A stretch of 64,000 nucleotides of DNA from Candidatus Nitrotoga sp. SPKER (GTDB lineage: Bacteria > Pseudomonadota > Gammaproteobacteria > Burkholderiales > Gallionellaceae): assembly GCA_003402285.1 (NCBI GenBank), contig QFXG01000016.1:1-64000 (forward strand), given 5' to 3'. Under the pieces are notes generated by a model that saw only the letters and a list, made by a program, of their open reading frames with translations, was not told the origin of the DNA and searched no databases. Shown here in pieces: positions 19,446-28,864 of this stretch. The position numbers and the translations under genes were made by a program. Numbering within the stretch: the first letter of the stretch is position 1; every line of letters starts with the position of its first letter.

Positions 19446-20454
19446 TTAGTTTGTGGACGAAAAAAATTCCATCAACCGGCTGGGCAGCCAGTTGATATTT
19501 CCAGGCAACGGGCGGGACGGAAACGCGACGTGGCCGCCGGTATCGGGTTGCTCCAGTGTCATGGCAGGCGAAACTTCAGCGGGGCTTGGCAACACCGAGG
19601 CAGGCATGAAAGGGGCATTTTTTGCGTTAATGACGAGCGTGGGGACAGCTATGAATTTCAGCAGCGGTTTGCTGGAGACTTTGAACCAATAATCGTCAGC
19701 GTCGATGAACCCATGCAACCGTGCGGTGACGAGCATATCAAATTCACGAAAAGTGGTGGCAGCAGCGATGGCGTCAACGTCTAGCAGGCCGGGGAATTTT
19801 TCGGCTTTTCGCAGTGCTTTAGTTTTGAGCGTGGAAAGAAAACGGGCGGTGTAGACGAGGCGATTAAAACCCTGATCCAGTGAATTACCAACGGCAGTTA
19901 AATCCAACGGAGCGGAAACGGCGGCGGCGCGCGCTACCAGACTGTGTGCTGAATCGCTCGATTCCCCCAACCATTTCAGCAAAGCGTTGGCACCAAGCGA
20001 GACACCAACGGCGTATAACGACGCGTCTGGATGACGTGATTTAACGTACCGCAGAATACGTTCGATTTCTGCGCTGTCTCCCGCAAAATAAGCGCGCGGC
20101 AGACGGTTATCTTCACCCGAGCAGCCTCGAAAATGCGCGACAGTCCTGCGCATAATAGCTGGCCGAACTACCTTCGAGGCCGTGAAAAAGCACCACAACG
20201 GGCGCGTTCGCGTTACCGTCTATCCAGTCAAAATCCAGAAAATCCCCATCGTCCAGTTCGAGCCGTTCGCGTCGGTAGTTAGCTGGGAGTACGGTGATGA
20301 AGAGACTGGTATAGATAGTTTGCACGTGGCCGCCGGGTAGCCAGGCGGGAGCTATATAAAGCTCCCGGGAGGCAGGTTCGGTCGGAGCAGCCCAAATGAA
20401 CATAGCCGCCATGATAAATGTTCCGGCGAAGACAATACAAGTGAGGCGCATCAA
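19446..20454 (-). pseudogene. YheT-like alpha/beta hydrolase, frameshifted
   Basis: The N-terminal part (20454-20113: 'APAWLPGGHVQTIYTSLF', 'PVVVLFHGLEGSSASYYA') and C-terminal part (20198-19446: 'HFRGCSGEDNRLPRAYFAGDSAEI', nucleophile region 'AVGVSLGANALLKWLGE', 'GGHVAFP') belong to one YheT/AB-hydrolase-4 protein. They are in different frames, and roughly 13 residues normally found between 'SSASYYA' and 'FRGCSGE' are missing, so there is a small deletion as well as the frameshift near 20140. An unusual N-terminal membrane segment is present. Confidence 0.75.
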
Positions 20455-20660
20455 CGATGGAGGGCGATTTCGATGCCACCACGGACGAACAGCACACCGC
20501 CAGCTTTCGAGGTAAACCAGCCGTGCGGCTTACCGCGCGGCACAAAGTGATAATCACCGCTGCGGCACAAGAATCCATTTTTTCATAACATCGCCTTCAA
20601 GCCCCCATGCTTCGAGGTACCCATCCCATTCGTGCGCGCATTTGAGATAGCATTTATCCT
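20455..20660 (-). pseudogene. cupin-domain remnant
   Basis: Across two frames the minus strand reads 'AHEWDGYLEAWGLEGDVMK' then 'FLCRSGDYHFVPRGKPHGWF' and 'GGVLFVRGGIEIALHR', the pattern of a small cupin. The frame changes within an A-run at about 20580. The N-terminal part is missing. Confidence 0.45.
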
Positions 20661-20696
20661 TAACTATCTATATTTATATCCGCACCTAACGTAAAT

Positions 20697-21056
20697 TTAA
20701 AGATCAACCAACACCTCGAAACCACCATAAATCATTCGCTTTCCATCAAAGGGAGAGGTCTCTGCTTTCATCATATCGACCATTCTAGGATCCTTCATGA
20801 CTTTGTCGTTAACCTCGTCACGGTGAGCACGCGATTCATACACGATCCACGAAAAAATTACTGTTTCTTCTGCTTCTAGATTAACGCTTTGTGGAAAAGA
20901 TGTAAGCTTCCCAGGCTTAACATCATCAGCGATACATTCACGGAATTGAAGGGCGCCGTGCTCCCGCCATATTGCGCCGCATTTGCTCGCTATTTCGCGG
21001 TAACTGTCTATATTCTTTACTGGAAGCGGCAACACGAAACCATCAACATAAGCCAT
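20697..21056 (-). CDS. YbaA-like DUF1428 protein
   Basis: The 119-aa product begins 'MAYVDGFVLPLPVKNIDSYREIASKCGAIWREHGAL' and contains 'EETVIFSWIVYESRAHRDEVNDKVMKDPRM' and 'DGKRMIYGGFEVLVDL', the full-length pattern of the DUF1428/YbaA family (a dimeric alpha-beta-barrel-like cytoplasmic protein of unknown function). AAGGAGAAT precedes the ATG. It is monocistronic and surrounded by broken genes. Confidence 0.92.
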   Translation of the reverse strand: MAYVDGFVLPLPVKNIDSYREIASKCGAIWREHGALQFRECIADDVKPGKLTSFPQSVNLEAEETVIFSWIVYESRAHRDEVNDKVMKDPRMVDMMKAETSPFDGKRMIYGGFEVLVDL

Positions 21057-21165
21057 TGCATTCTCCTTGAAAGATTTAAATTTTAGAATACATAAAAATA
21101 TAATTTCTGATACATAAAGCTAATTCTTAAAAATACGAACTCACATCAATACATGTGCTCTAAAC

Positions 21166-21387
21166 CTACTTCAATTGATTACATAATAAATTCATATTAT
21201 TGAAGCTACCTATGACTCTACTTTTGGCCACTTTTTTCCCCTTATACACCCCAAACGGACTTATATGATGCCGTAGATGATATTCACCTGTAGTAGTTTC
21301 AATCGCTAATGCTATATTTTCCATAAAATCGTGGCCTCGACGCTTCCCTTGCTTGGATGAAGATTTTTTATTTTGTCCGGCAGCCAT
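21166..21387 (-). CDS. divergent bL32 ribosomal protein paralogue
   Basis: The 73-aa product follows the bL32 pattern of betaproteobacteria: '[21 protein letters not shown]', then '[27 protein letters not shown]' followed by an extra ~15 residues ([18 protein letters not shown]). The '[18 protein letters not shown]' core is conserved, but residues before it are diverged (ENIALAIE instead of the usual TxPxLAVEP). It lacks the usual rpmF context (plsX/fab genes) and so is probably a second copy. The single Cys near the end is not a zinc site. Confidence 0.65.
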   Translation of the reverse strand: MAAGQNKKSSSKQGKRRGHDFMENIALAIETTTGEYHLRHHISPFGVYKGKKVAKSRVIGSFNNMNLLCNQLK

Positions 21388-21517
21388 GTTCTGAACTCTT
21401 TAATCAATGAGATATTAAATTTAATTTCATAAATAATTTTATTTAATTAATGTTGGAAGTTCTGTACGAAAGTTAACATATGCACATTGTTATATATCAC
21501 TAAATTTCTGATTATTT

Positions 21518-21626
21518 ATCCGGCCAAATGAAGTTTGAAGTCGGCAATTCGTTCTAAAGCGTTGGAGTCCTAATGTAGCGTTAATATTTTAGGACGAATA
21601 AAGTTGAAACTTCACTTTGGCCGGAT
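21518..21626. repeat. 109-bp inverted-repeat (MITE-like) element
   Basis: Outer arms ATCCGGCCAAATGAAGTTT and AACTTCACTTTGGCCGGAT are near-perfect inverted repeats; an inner stem GTCCTAA/TTAGGAC is nested within. No coding potential. It could be a small non-autonomous element or a structured RNA. Confidence 0.5.
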
Positions 21627-21654
21627 CAATAGTTACATATCTCTGCCGTCCGAA

Positions 21655-22060
21655 CATCAGTTTCATTCCAGGGGACAGTAGTTGCTGTAACGCGAACTAG
21701 ACGTTTGAGGATGCCAAGATCGAAGCGGCGGTTAAAGCTACTGAACCTCGGACAGTTAACGATTGGAGTATTTACGAAAGTCGAAAGCATGGTATGTTCC
21801 ATTGATAGCTGTTCTCAGGTTACCCGCACGGTATTCACGGTGCTGAATGTTGCACCACTTCCCGTCTGGTGCCGCCATTCATAATAATGGCAGAGTGCGT
21901 TGCGCCGCTGACCACTACGCCTTGGAAGCAGTCCAAGCCATCGGACAGTACTTGGCACAAGACGCCAACGCCATCTCGGCCCAGGCTTCGATGGTTTCCT
22001 TGGTGAACAGGATGCGGACGAAGCAAGCTACGACCGGTTTGCCGTTCTTAGTATTTGTAC
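21655..22060 (-). pseudogene. IS1595-type transposase relic
   Basis: Read across frames on the minus strand: 'ILFTKETIEAWAEMALASCAKYCPMAW', then 'NGTYHAFDFRKYSNR', 'FNRRFDLGILKRLVRV', which is the end of IS1595-type transposases (HxxxxxR...FNRRF). At least three stops or shifts interrupt it. Confidence 0.5.
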
Positions 22061-22249
22061 AGTACGAGTAAGCACATCTTGTTTGGGAGGCCCTGACGCG
22101 TTGCCACGCCCCGCGTGATCCATTGCTATTCCGCGTCTGCTGATAGCATTAACTGTTTTCGATTATGCCTATCACGCAATGCACCATCTGCATCTGTGGT
22201 TAGAATGGAAAAGCTCGTGATATTCGCATGGGTGTTGATTTCATATACC

Positions 22250-22627
22250 CCAACCACCAATATGGGCTAATCATCTGAACAATAGGTGAAGTAAGGTTGT
22301 TTACTCTCCCCGTTACCACCCACTCATGCAATTTATCAGCTGAAATTAAACAGCGACCCGCTTTCCATGTCTTGCGAAAATATGGCTTACTTGCAGCGAG
22401 TTTCTACACGGGCATTAATTGGCTTCTGCACGGTAGTATTAGCCCATACTGGCAGAAAACCCCAATGAAAGAGATCAGCAATCTGCCCGCTGTCTGTTTC
22501 ACGGAATACCCGCGCACGGCGTCCTGGAGCTAGATTCCAGGAAGGCTGTAGATCGAAAGAGCCATCTTGGATCAAGCGCATGGGCATAATGGATTAGTGG
22601 TTTGGATTGAGCAAAGCGTCCGCACAT
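22250..22627 (-). pseudogene. SRAP (YedK-like) gene remnant, copy 1
   Basis: The N-terminus is 'MCGRFAQSKPLIHYAHAL', with the catalytic Cys2 of SOS-response-associated peptidases (SRAP), then a frameshift near 22570 into 'LQPSWNLAPGRRARVFRE ... LFHWGFLPVWA ... KPINARVET'. After that, stops and deletions follow down to about 22250, and the C-terminal half is gone. It is divergent from umuD and shares its operator region, an arrangement repeated at 51.1 kb. Confidence 0.75.
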
Positions 22628-22659
22628 ACCGTTATGTGTACCACATAATATTTGGTAAT

Positions 22660-22688
22660 TTGACAATGGAACGATCGTTCTGTATCGT
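22660..22688 (+). promoter_or_regulatory. umuDC promoter with GAACGATCGTTC operator
   Basis: -35 TTGACA (22660-22665) and -10 TATCGT (22683-22688) are 17 bp apart, and the palindrome GAACGATCGTTC (22669-22680) sits in the spacer, where a bound repressor would block RNA polymerase. The same design occurs at 39000-39029 and 51123-51155. It differs from the usual proteobacterial LexA box CTGT-N8-ACAG. Confidence 0.75.
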
Positions 22689-22723
22689 GAGAGTAGTGAT
22701 TTTTCTCTTCGAATAAACTTATC

Positions 22724-23188
22724 ATGGCTATGCAAATTTCCCCTTACCCTGCCGTGGCCGGTCGATATGACATATCGCTACCCACACTACTGGCACCAGT
22801 GGAACAGATACCCCTTTACACCCACAAAGTCTCAGCAGGGTTTCCTTCACCCGCTGACGACTATGTAGAAGACCGGCTGGATCTGAACCAGCTTCTAGTG
22901 CAAAACAAATCTTCCACCTTTTTTCTGCGCGTCCAAGGGGATTCTATGGTTAATGCAGGCATACAAGATGGAGATATGATCGTAGTCGATCGTTCCATCA
23001 CGCCTGTAGACCGGTCTGTGATAGTAGCTGTTATTGATGGAGAGCTAACAGTTAAACGTTTGGTATTGATCAATGGCGTGGCCGAGCTTCATGCAGAGAA
23101 TGCTAAGTACGCTCCGATCCGATTTAAGGAAGGACAAAATCTGACTATTTGGGGCGTGGTTACTAGCTCAGTCCATTCCGTAAATTAG
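22724..23188 (+). CDS. umuD: UmuD, S24 self-processing subunit of DNA polymerase V
   Basis: The 154-aa protein has the UmuD layout: cleavage site A38-G39 in '[11 protein letters not shown]', catalytic S74 ('GDSMVNAGI') and K111 ('GELTVKRL'), and the C-terminal '[14 protein letters not shown]'. RecA-stimulated self-cleavage gives UmuD', the partner of UmuC in translesion synthesis. It lies 36 nt after the -10 element of a damage-type promoter and 8 nt before umuC. Confidence 0.95.
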   Translation: MAMQISPYPAVAGRYDISLPTLLAPVEQIPLYTHKVSAGFPSPADDYVEDRLDLNQLLVQNKSSTFFLRVQGDSMVNAGIQDGDMIVVDRSITPVDRSVIVAVIDGELTVKRLVLINGVAELHAENAKYAPIRFKEGQNLTIWGVVTSSVHSVN

Positions 23189-23196
23189 CAAATCTT

Positions 23197-24471
23197 ATGT
23201 CTACAATCGCGTTGGTGGATGTGAATAACTTTTACGTCAGTGCCGAACGAGTATTCAATCCCAAGCTGGAAGGGGTACCGGTCGTCGTGCTTTCAAACAA
23301 TGACGGCTGTGTAGTGGCTCGCAGTTATGAAGTAAAGGATTTAGGCATCCCGATGGCTGGACCGTGGTTCAAGCTGAAGGACATGGCCCGCAAACATGCC
23401 ATCATCGCTTTGTCCTCTAATTATGCGCTGTATGCCGATATGTCCAATCGAGTGATGACCGTGTTGAGTGATTTCAGTCCGCGACAAGAGATTTATAGCA
23501 TTGATGAATGCTTTATTGATTTAGACGGTATGGAAAGTAATACAACTCAATATTGTCAGTCTATACGACAACGTATTAAACAATGGATAGGAGTCCCTGT
23601 CTGTGTCGGTGTAGGTTCTACTAAAACCCTCGCTAAACTTGCTAATCATGTTGCCAAGAAGCATCCTCAATATGAGAGTGTCTGTAACTTTAAGGAAATG
23701 ACATCGGTTGAACTCGACATACTTTTAGCAAGCATCAAGGTGAGAGAAGTTTGGGGGATAGGACGAAAACTTAATGCACATTTACAACAGGGAGGCATCC
23801 AAACCGTACAGCAATTGCGTGATTTCGATGTCATGCGTCTTCGTAAGCGTTTCGGTGTAGTGATGGAGCGCACCGTACGTGAATTACGTGGCGAATCGTG
23901 TCTCGAAATGGTGGATATCGCCCCGGACAAACAGCAGATTATTAGTTCACGTAGCTTCGGGCGATATGTTACAGAACTCTGTGAACTGGAAGAAGCGGTC
24001 AGTACCTATATGTCGCGCGCCGCAGAGAAACTACGCCGACAAAATTCGGTCGCTTCTACAGTCTTTGTCCACATCCATACAAATCCCCATAAAGAGGGTG
24101 CACCACAATACTCCCCAGGAATGACGATAGGGCTTTCCCATCCCACAGATGACACACGAAAACTGACCAATGCCGTGCTGGTTTGTTTGCGCAGAATATA
24201 CAAGAGAGGGTATGAGTACCAGAAAGCTGGGGTAATGCTGTCAGACATTAGTCCCAAAGGTATTAGCCAAAGCGATTTGTTTGCCGAACAGTTCACAACA
24301 AATCATTCCAACAAACTAATGAGTATGTTAGATCAGGTCAATCTCAAAATGGGTAAAGGCAAGCTCAAGCTGGCTAGTGAAGGATTAGAACAGAGCTGGA
24401 AGATGAAGACCGGTAGTAAGAGTCCCGCTTATACCACTCAGTGGGGTGAGTTGCCAATTGTTCGGTCTTAG
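23197..24471 (+). CDS. umuC: UmuC, Y-family DNA polymerase V catalytic subunit
   Basis: The 424-aa protein is full length for UmuC. '[16 protein letters not shown]' carries the first metal-binding Asp, '[11 protein letters not shown]' the catalytic DE pair, '[17 protein letters not shown]' the nucleotide-binding stretch, and helix-hairpin-helix and little-finger regions follow ('[17 protein letters not shown]', 'SSRSFGRYV'). Together with UmuD' it performs error-prone lesion bypass. The operon is intact, unlike the second copy, whose relics are at 50.6 and 56.1-56.5 kb. Confidence 0.96.
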   Translation: MSTIALVDVNNFYVSAERVFNPKLEGVPVVVLSNNDGCVVARSYEVKDLGIPMAGPWFKLKDMARKHAIIALSSNYALYADMSNRVMTVLSDFSPRQEIYSIDECFIDLDGMESNTTQYCQSIRQRIKQWIGVPVCVGVGSTKTLAKLANHVAKKHPQYESVCNFKEMTSVELDILLASIKVREVWGIGRKLNAHLQQGGIQTVQQLRDFDVMRLRKRFGVVMERTVRELRGESCLEMVDIAPDKQQIISSRSFGRYVTELCELEEAVSTYMSRAAEKLRRQNSVASTVFVHIHTNPHKEGAPQYSPGMTIGLSHPTDDTRKLTNAVLVCLRRIYKRGYEYQKAGVMLSDISPKGISQSDLFAEQFTTNHSNKLMSMLDQVNLKMGKGKLKLASEGLEQSWKMKTGSKSPAYTTQWGELPIVRS

Positions 24472-24924
24472 CAATAACAAGGGTTTAAACATAATTTAAA
24501 GGAGTTGCATTTGTATCGGCATCGCATAAATATCATGAGGTATATTGCCGCAGTCACTTTCTGCTAATTGAGTCTAGATTACTTTTGATCCGCTGATCGA
24601 ATAGGCTATATAAGTTAACTTTAGATAATTGTTTTTTGCTCCAATTCACAAACAAGTTTGATGTGAGTTTTTTAAGTAATGCTGAATTGGCAAATTCAAT
24701 GTTTTTGAAATTTACCTTACGAAGTAAACAAAAATATCTAATTCCCTACCAATATCTTTTTCATTATTCTTAAGTTTTAATTTACCCATTTGATGAAATT
24801 TATATTGTCCATCAGTGCTGAGCATAAGAATTTCTATAAATAATCTACTTGCGTTAGAAATCGTACATATTATTTCAATTATATTAGTTAATGTTTAGCT
24901 TGCTATTTAAAAAGGGTAATAATA
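24472..24924. other. AT-rich spacer before hemerythrin gene
   Basis: No ORF with codon structure or ribosome-binding site is visible; the sequence is strongly AT-rich, especially after 24650. The hemerythrin promoter presumably lies near its right end. Confidence 0.4.
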
Positions 24925-25395
24925 ATGAAAAGCCAATTAACTGATGATGCAATTAAAATACTCAAAGCTGACCATAAAAAAACAAGTGAAGCATTCCTTG
25001 AATATAAAACACTGGGTGAAGATGATTACTCTTCAAAATTAAGACTTGTAGATCAAATCTGTACACATTTAACAATACATGCAATTGTCGAAGAAGAGAT
25101 ATTTTATCCTGCTGTAGAAGAATCTTCTGCTAAGGGTCGTGAGTTGGTCCTTCAAGCTTTACAAGAGCATGCGAGTGCAAAAGCTCTCATCCTAGAACTT
25201 TTAGAATTATCACCCAGACATGAACAATTTAATTCAAAAGTTTTAAAATTATCAGAATACGTCATTGACCATGTTGAAGAAGAGAATGAAATATTTCTCT
25301 TCGCTGAAGAAATGGATTTAGATTTAATAGCCTTGGGACAAAATATTGCGGAACGAAAGGATGAGTTATTATATGAAGAGGTTCTGCCCACCTAA
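24925..25395 (+). CDS. hemerythrin HHE-domain protein
   Basis: The 156-aa protein is a four-helix hemerythrin-type domain with 'LKADHKKTSEAF' (first His), 'HLTIHAIVEEEIFYPAV' (H-x-x-x-E), 'LQEHASAKALI' and 'DHVEEENEIF' (HxxxE) as iron ligands. Such proteins bind O2, NO or iron in the cytoplasm. An AAAAGGGTAAT site precedes the ATG. A truncated paralogue lies at 17480-17674. Confidence 0.88.
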   Translation: MKSQLTDDAIKILKADHKKTSEAFLEYKTLGEDDYSSKLRLVDQICTHLTIHAIVEEEIFYPAVEESSAKGRELVLQALQEHASAKALILELLELSPRHEQFNSKVLKLSEYVIDHVEEENEIFLFAEEMDLDLIALGQNIAERKDELLYEEVLPT

Positions 25396-25537
25396 GCTAG
25401 GTAGAAGATGTCCTGCTATTTGGGTTATGTCCAACAATCGGAAATGTCCACCTAAGAAATATGTACACATCTCGAAATATTGAGCTTGCATTCCTCGATG
25501 TCGATATTAAAAGGACTCTACAACAAACGGTAAGATT

Positions 25538-25563
25538 TAAATTGAAACCCGCCGAAGCGGGTT
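25538..25563 (-). terminator. terminator of EF-hand gene 2
   Basis: AACCCGC-TTCG-GCGGGTT hairpin, followed on the minus strand by TCAATTT. The identical stem-loop terminates EF-hand gene 3 at 48369. Confidence 0.7.
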
Positions 25564-25580
25564 AAGTGTGAGCAAACAAT

Positions 25581-26149
25581 TTAACTACCAGACGGACTAC
25601 TGGATTTACCCGCAGATCCAGTGGGATCCATAGCATCATCGCGGTTTTCAATTTTCAACCTTTCTTGATTCAAAATTTTTCCCGATGCGGCCTTATCTTT
25701 TCCTGGATTTCCTGTCTGTCTATAACTACTGAATTATTCGAGGATCCACTTTTAGTGCGTTCACCCTCAGTACGTTCATTCTCGCCATGCCTAACAGTTT
25801 GATGATCCTTATCACCACTCATATCAGTGGAGCGTTCCATGCCCTTAGGGTCTTTTCCATCATCATCCATTTTATTTCTTACACTTCCGCTGCCATCCAT
25901 AGTTTGATGTGAGGTCTTCATTTCTTTATTTGTAATCTGACCATCACCATTAAGATCCAATTCAATGAACTTCTTTTCTCCGTAATTATTAAATTCCTCT
26001 TTGGTAACAATTCCATCAGAATTGATATCCATATCTTTGTACATTTTATTGTGCATATTTTCCTGAGTAGAACCAGAATTGGCATGCGCTACAGTGTTTC
26101 CCAATACAAAACAGGACGTAAGAGCAAAGTAAACTAAAGTTTTTTTCAT
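25581..26149 (-). pseudogene. secreted EF-hand protein 2, C-terminus frameshifted
   Basis: The open frame 26149-25670 gives 159 aa: signal peptide (MKKTLVYFALTSCFVLGNTVAHA), EF loops 'DINSDGIVTKEEF' and 'DLNGDGQITNKEM', and a polar tail. Below the stop the other frame continues 'LNQERLKIENRDDAMDPTG' and 'AGKSSSPSGS' to a TAA at 25581, which is clearly homologous to the end of EF-hand protein 1 ('KLKIQNRDGAMDPTG'). So the original gene ended at 25581 and a recent frameshift replaced its tail. Both EF loops are intact, so the 159-aa form may still work. Confidence 0.75.
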
Positions 26150-26211
26150 TTTGTAACTCCATTAAAAAGTATAAAATTTTCTTAATTGATATGACGTATT
26201 GTCAGTCGCTA

Positions 26212-26223
26212 AGAGTTGTATCC
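26212..26223 (-). promoter_or_regulatory. conserved upstream element of EF-hand gene 2
   Basis: GGATACAACTCT on the minus strand, 62 nt before the ATG, identical to the element at 15384-15395. A TGAC-N5-GTCA inverted repeat and 'TTTTTAATGGAGTTACAAAATG' leader follow. Confidence 0.5.
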
Positions 26224-26321
26224 ATAAAGGACCATCTCAGTATCGATATTAATTCAGTAATAATCTGCGGTCTGTGCATTGCCGCACATACGAACCATTC
26301 TCATTGATGTAGCATAAAACC

Positions 26322-26464
26322 GTTCTTTACTCCTTGCTTAAAGTGCAAATAGTCTGAGTCCCTATAAGCACTTTAAAGTCTCCCTTGACGCGCAAGGAGT
26401 ATAGAGCTTCATGTTGTATCTCCTTTTCCACTCTTTCCTTCAGCGGGGGGAGTGGTTTTTTGTT
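26322..26464 (+). ncRNA. putative structured sRNA 2, divergent from EF-hand gene
   Basis: Perfect 9-bp stem TTAAAGTGC/GCACTTTAA (26338-26376), then CTCCCTTG/CAAGGAG (26380-26399), then terminator CCACTC/GAGTGG plus T8 (26428-26463). The layout matches sRNA candidates 1 and 3 while the stems differ in sequence, which is covariation-like support for a conserved RNA. An ATAAAA stretch 2-8 nt before GTTCT may be the -10 element. Confidence 0.55.
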
Positions 26465-26599
26465 TTAGTTATACTTATATTTAAAAAATTATGAAAAAGT
26501 GTGCATTTTTACAATTGAGGTTATCGACTTTTTAAAAGTTTGGTTCTTAATGCCAGCCATATCTAATCGAGACAATGCATTTAAGGGAGATAAAATAAG

Positions 26600-27364
26600 A
26601 TGAGTGAAAAAAATTCTACTGATAGTGATTTGAATAACATGCTGGGAGAATTGAGAGTTTCTCTACTTGGTTCACACCTTCTTTTTATTTTTTCAAGCAT
26701 AGTAGTTGCCTTACCCGCAATAGCAATTACAAACGATCCTCACGGAACTGTTACTTTAAATACAGCTGGACAACAAGATGAAGGTTCAGAAAAAACGTTT
26801 CAGCAAAAGAAGCAGAATGCAGTTGCTTACAAATCTATCAAAAAAAGCGGGAAAACTTCAAATAAAAAACGACAACCTGTTTTAACAAAAAGAAACAACT
26901 TTGACGGGACGATTACCTATAAAACTGCTGGGAAACCAGATGCAGATTTATCAGAAACAATTTCACTAAAGCAAAGCAAAGAAATTGATAAGCAAGCTAA
27001 GGCAGTAGGGGTTCAGGTAATAGAAATAATGCATCAGCCCATTATGACAAAGAAGGCTAATTCGGACGGAACCGTTACGTATAACTCCGTGAATGATTTA
27101 AACGCAGATTTCTCCGAGACTGTTACTCATAAGCAAAGTAAAGATATAGAAAAGCAAGCTACGGATTCAGGAGTAAAAGTTGTAGAAATAAATGATCAGT
27201 CAGTTATGAGTAAAAAATTAAATTCTGACGGGACTGTTACCTATAAACCTGTCGGTGAACCAAAAATTGACACTTCAGAAACTATTCCAATAAAGGATGG
27301 TAAGGAAGTTGATCAAAAATTTAAGGAGCAAGGTGTAAAAATTATTGATGTGACCCCACAATAA
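26600..27364 (+). CDS. repeat-containing envelope protein of unknown function
   Basis: The 254-aa product starts 'LNNMLGELRVSLLGSHLLF', which resembles the N-terminus of DUF6328-type membrane proteins, then runs into one hydrophobic segment ending 'VALPAIA'. The rest consists of about four ~55-residue repeats with the pattern 'SDGTVTYKxxGxPxxDxSET', a Lys-rich 'KQSKEIDKQA' helix and 'GVKVIEI'. Repeats look recently duplicated. An AGGGAGATAAAATAAG site precedes the ATG. It is probably periplasmic and anchored. I know no family for the repeat. Confidence 0.65.
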   Translation: MSEKNSTDSDLNNMLGELRVSLLGSHLLFIFSSIVVALPAIAITNDPHGTVTLNTAGQQDEGSEKTFQQKKQNAVAYKSIKKSGKTSNKKRQPVLTKRNNFDGTITYKTAGKPDADLSETISLKQSKEIDKQAKAVGVQVIEIMHQPIMTKKANSDGTVTYNSVNDLNADFSETVTHKQSKDIEKQATDSGVKVVEINDQSVMSKKLNSDGTVTYKPVGEPKIDTSETIPIKDGKEVDQKFKEQGVKIIDVTPQ

Positions 27365-27437
27365 AGTTATTAAATCTCAACGGTAATTTGCAGCTGCTTA
27401 AATGTCGCAGGGAGAAGTAAGAGTTTAATCCGTTTAG

Positions 27438-28760
27438 TTATCTGCTAATTTTTGTTGACCAAAAACGACTCATTAAAGGTTTAACGCTAGTCCCATGTAT
27501 CAGAATGGATAACGTGATAACTACAAGTGTCATTTGAATCATTTGTTTTGCGATATTTTCTTGAAGACCATGATCTATTGCATACATGAGATAGTAGATT
27601 GATCCTATGCCGCGCACACCAAACCACCCTGTCATACACCGTAGGCGCCAAGTAGTTGAGGATCCTATTAGGCTAATGAACACACTAATTGGACGAGCAA
27701 CCGTAAATAAGAACATAGCCAGACCGACTGTTTCCCAATTAATAAAGTGAACCGATAACATTCCCCCTATCAAGAAAACCAGTAACAGCTCCGATAGCCT
27801 CTCTAAATGTTCCTCGAAGATTAAGGTTTCTGCGCTTATTTTAGGAGGGAGATCGATGTCTACTCTCACGCTATCTATCTTAGGGGCTTTCAATTGAACT
27901 TCTTCCACTCTAGCTTGGTCCCCGACCAGCTCCTTCCGTTTCGTACTTGTAAGTTTATTTTCAGTCTGGCGTAATGCAACGCCCGCAAAAAATACGGTCA
28001 GAAACCCCCACGCATTAATAGAGACGCTCAATCCATATACTACAGCGATAAGTCCTAATCCAACTAAATCATCTAATACCTCATGCTTTGGGTCTTGTCC
28101 TCTCAACATCCAACCCAAATGAGCAAGTGCTGTTCCACCGATCACACCTATCCCGATTGCTGCAGAAGTGGCCCACAACACATCGAGTAAAAACCATTTT
28201 GAACCAAAATCCCCGAGATCATGTAGACCTAGCAACCCCATTCCCAGCATAACAAAAGGAAACGCACTGCCATCGTTCATGCCCGCTTCACTTGTTAAAG
28301 TAAAACGCAGCTGATCATTATCACCGGCGTGTCGGGATTGAACATCGGTTGCCAAGACTGGGTCGGTGGGCGCCAATATCGCTCCAAGTAATACTCCCGC
28401 ACCTGCTGGTAGCCCAAGCACATAGTATGCAAATGCTGCGACTATTCCCACTGTAATTGACATGGATACCCAAGCAAGCAAAATGGGGGGGCGCCAACGT
28501 GATAATTTTACTGGCACGGGCATTTTTACCCCGGCAGAAAATAACGAAATCAGAACGGCGATTTCCGTCAAGAGTTCTAATTGTGCTGATTGTTTAAATG
28601 GATCGAAATGAAATAAATTTAGGAATAGTGGACCAGCTATAAGTCCGACCACTAAATACATAATTGAAGAGGTAAACGGCGAACGACCCAGAATTGTGGT
28701 GGTTAGACCTCTAGCGAGTAATACACCTCCAATTATTAAAAACCAATGTGTATGAGTCAT
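27438..28760 (-). CDS. CPA1-type cation/proton antiporter
   Basis: The 440-aa inner-membrane protein has about 12 hydrophobic segments. 'LGAILAPTDPVLATDVQSRHAGD' and 'TSEAGMNDGSAFPFVMLG' carry the conserved Asp residues of NhaP/CPA1 exchangers (ion-binding ND and TDP motifs). It exchanges Na+ or K+ for H+. A ~45-residue charged insertion at about 270-310 ('RKELVGDQARVEEVQLKAPKI') is cytoplasmic. It stands alone. Confidence 0.9.
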   Translation of the reverse strand: MTHTHWFLIIGGVLLARGLTTTILGRSPFTSSIMYLVVGLIAGPLFLNLFHFDPFKQSAQLELLTEIAVLISLFSAGVKMPVPVKLSRWRPPILLAWVSMSITVGIVAAFAYYVLGLPAGAGVLLGAILAPTDPVLATDVQSRHAGDNDQLRFTLTSEAGMNDGSAFPFVMLGMGLLGLHDLGDFGSKWFLLDVLWATSAAIGIGVIGGTALAHLGWMLRGQDPKHEVLDDLVGLGLIAVVYGLSVSINAWGFLTVFFAGVALRQTENKLTSTKRKELVGDQARVEEVQLKAPKIDSVRVDIDLPPKISAETLIFEEHLERLSELLLVFLIGGMLSVHFINWETVGLAMFLFTVARPISVFISLIGSSTTWRLRCMTGWFGVRGIGSIYYLMYAIDHGLQENIAKQMIQMTLVVITLSILIHGTSVKPLMSRFWSTKISR

Positions 28761-28864
28761 TTCAAGTTTTAATAAGGTTAATTCTACTTATGTTTGATCT
28801 CTTTCGTATTCCTTGTCAGCGATCAGACACTCAGCCATGAGTAGCCAATGATGCAACGTTAACC

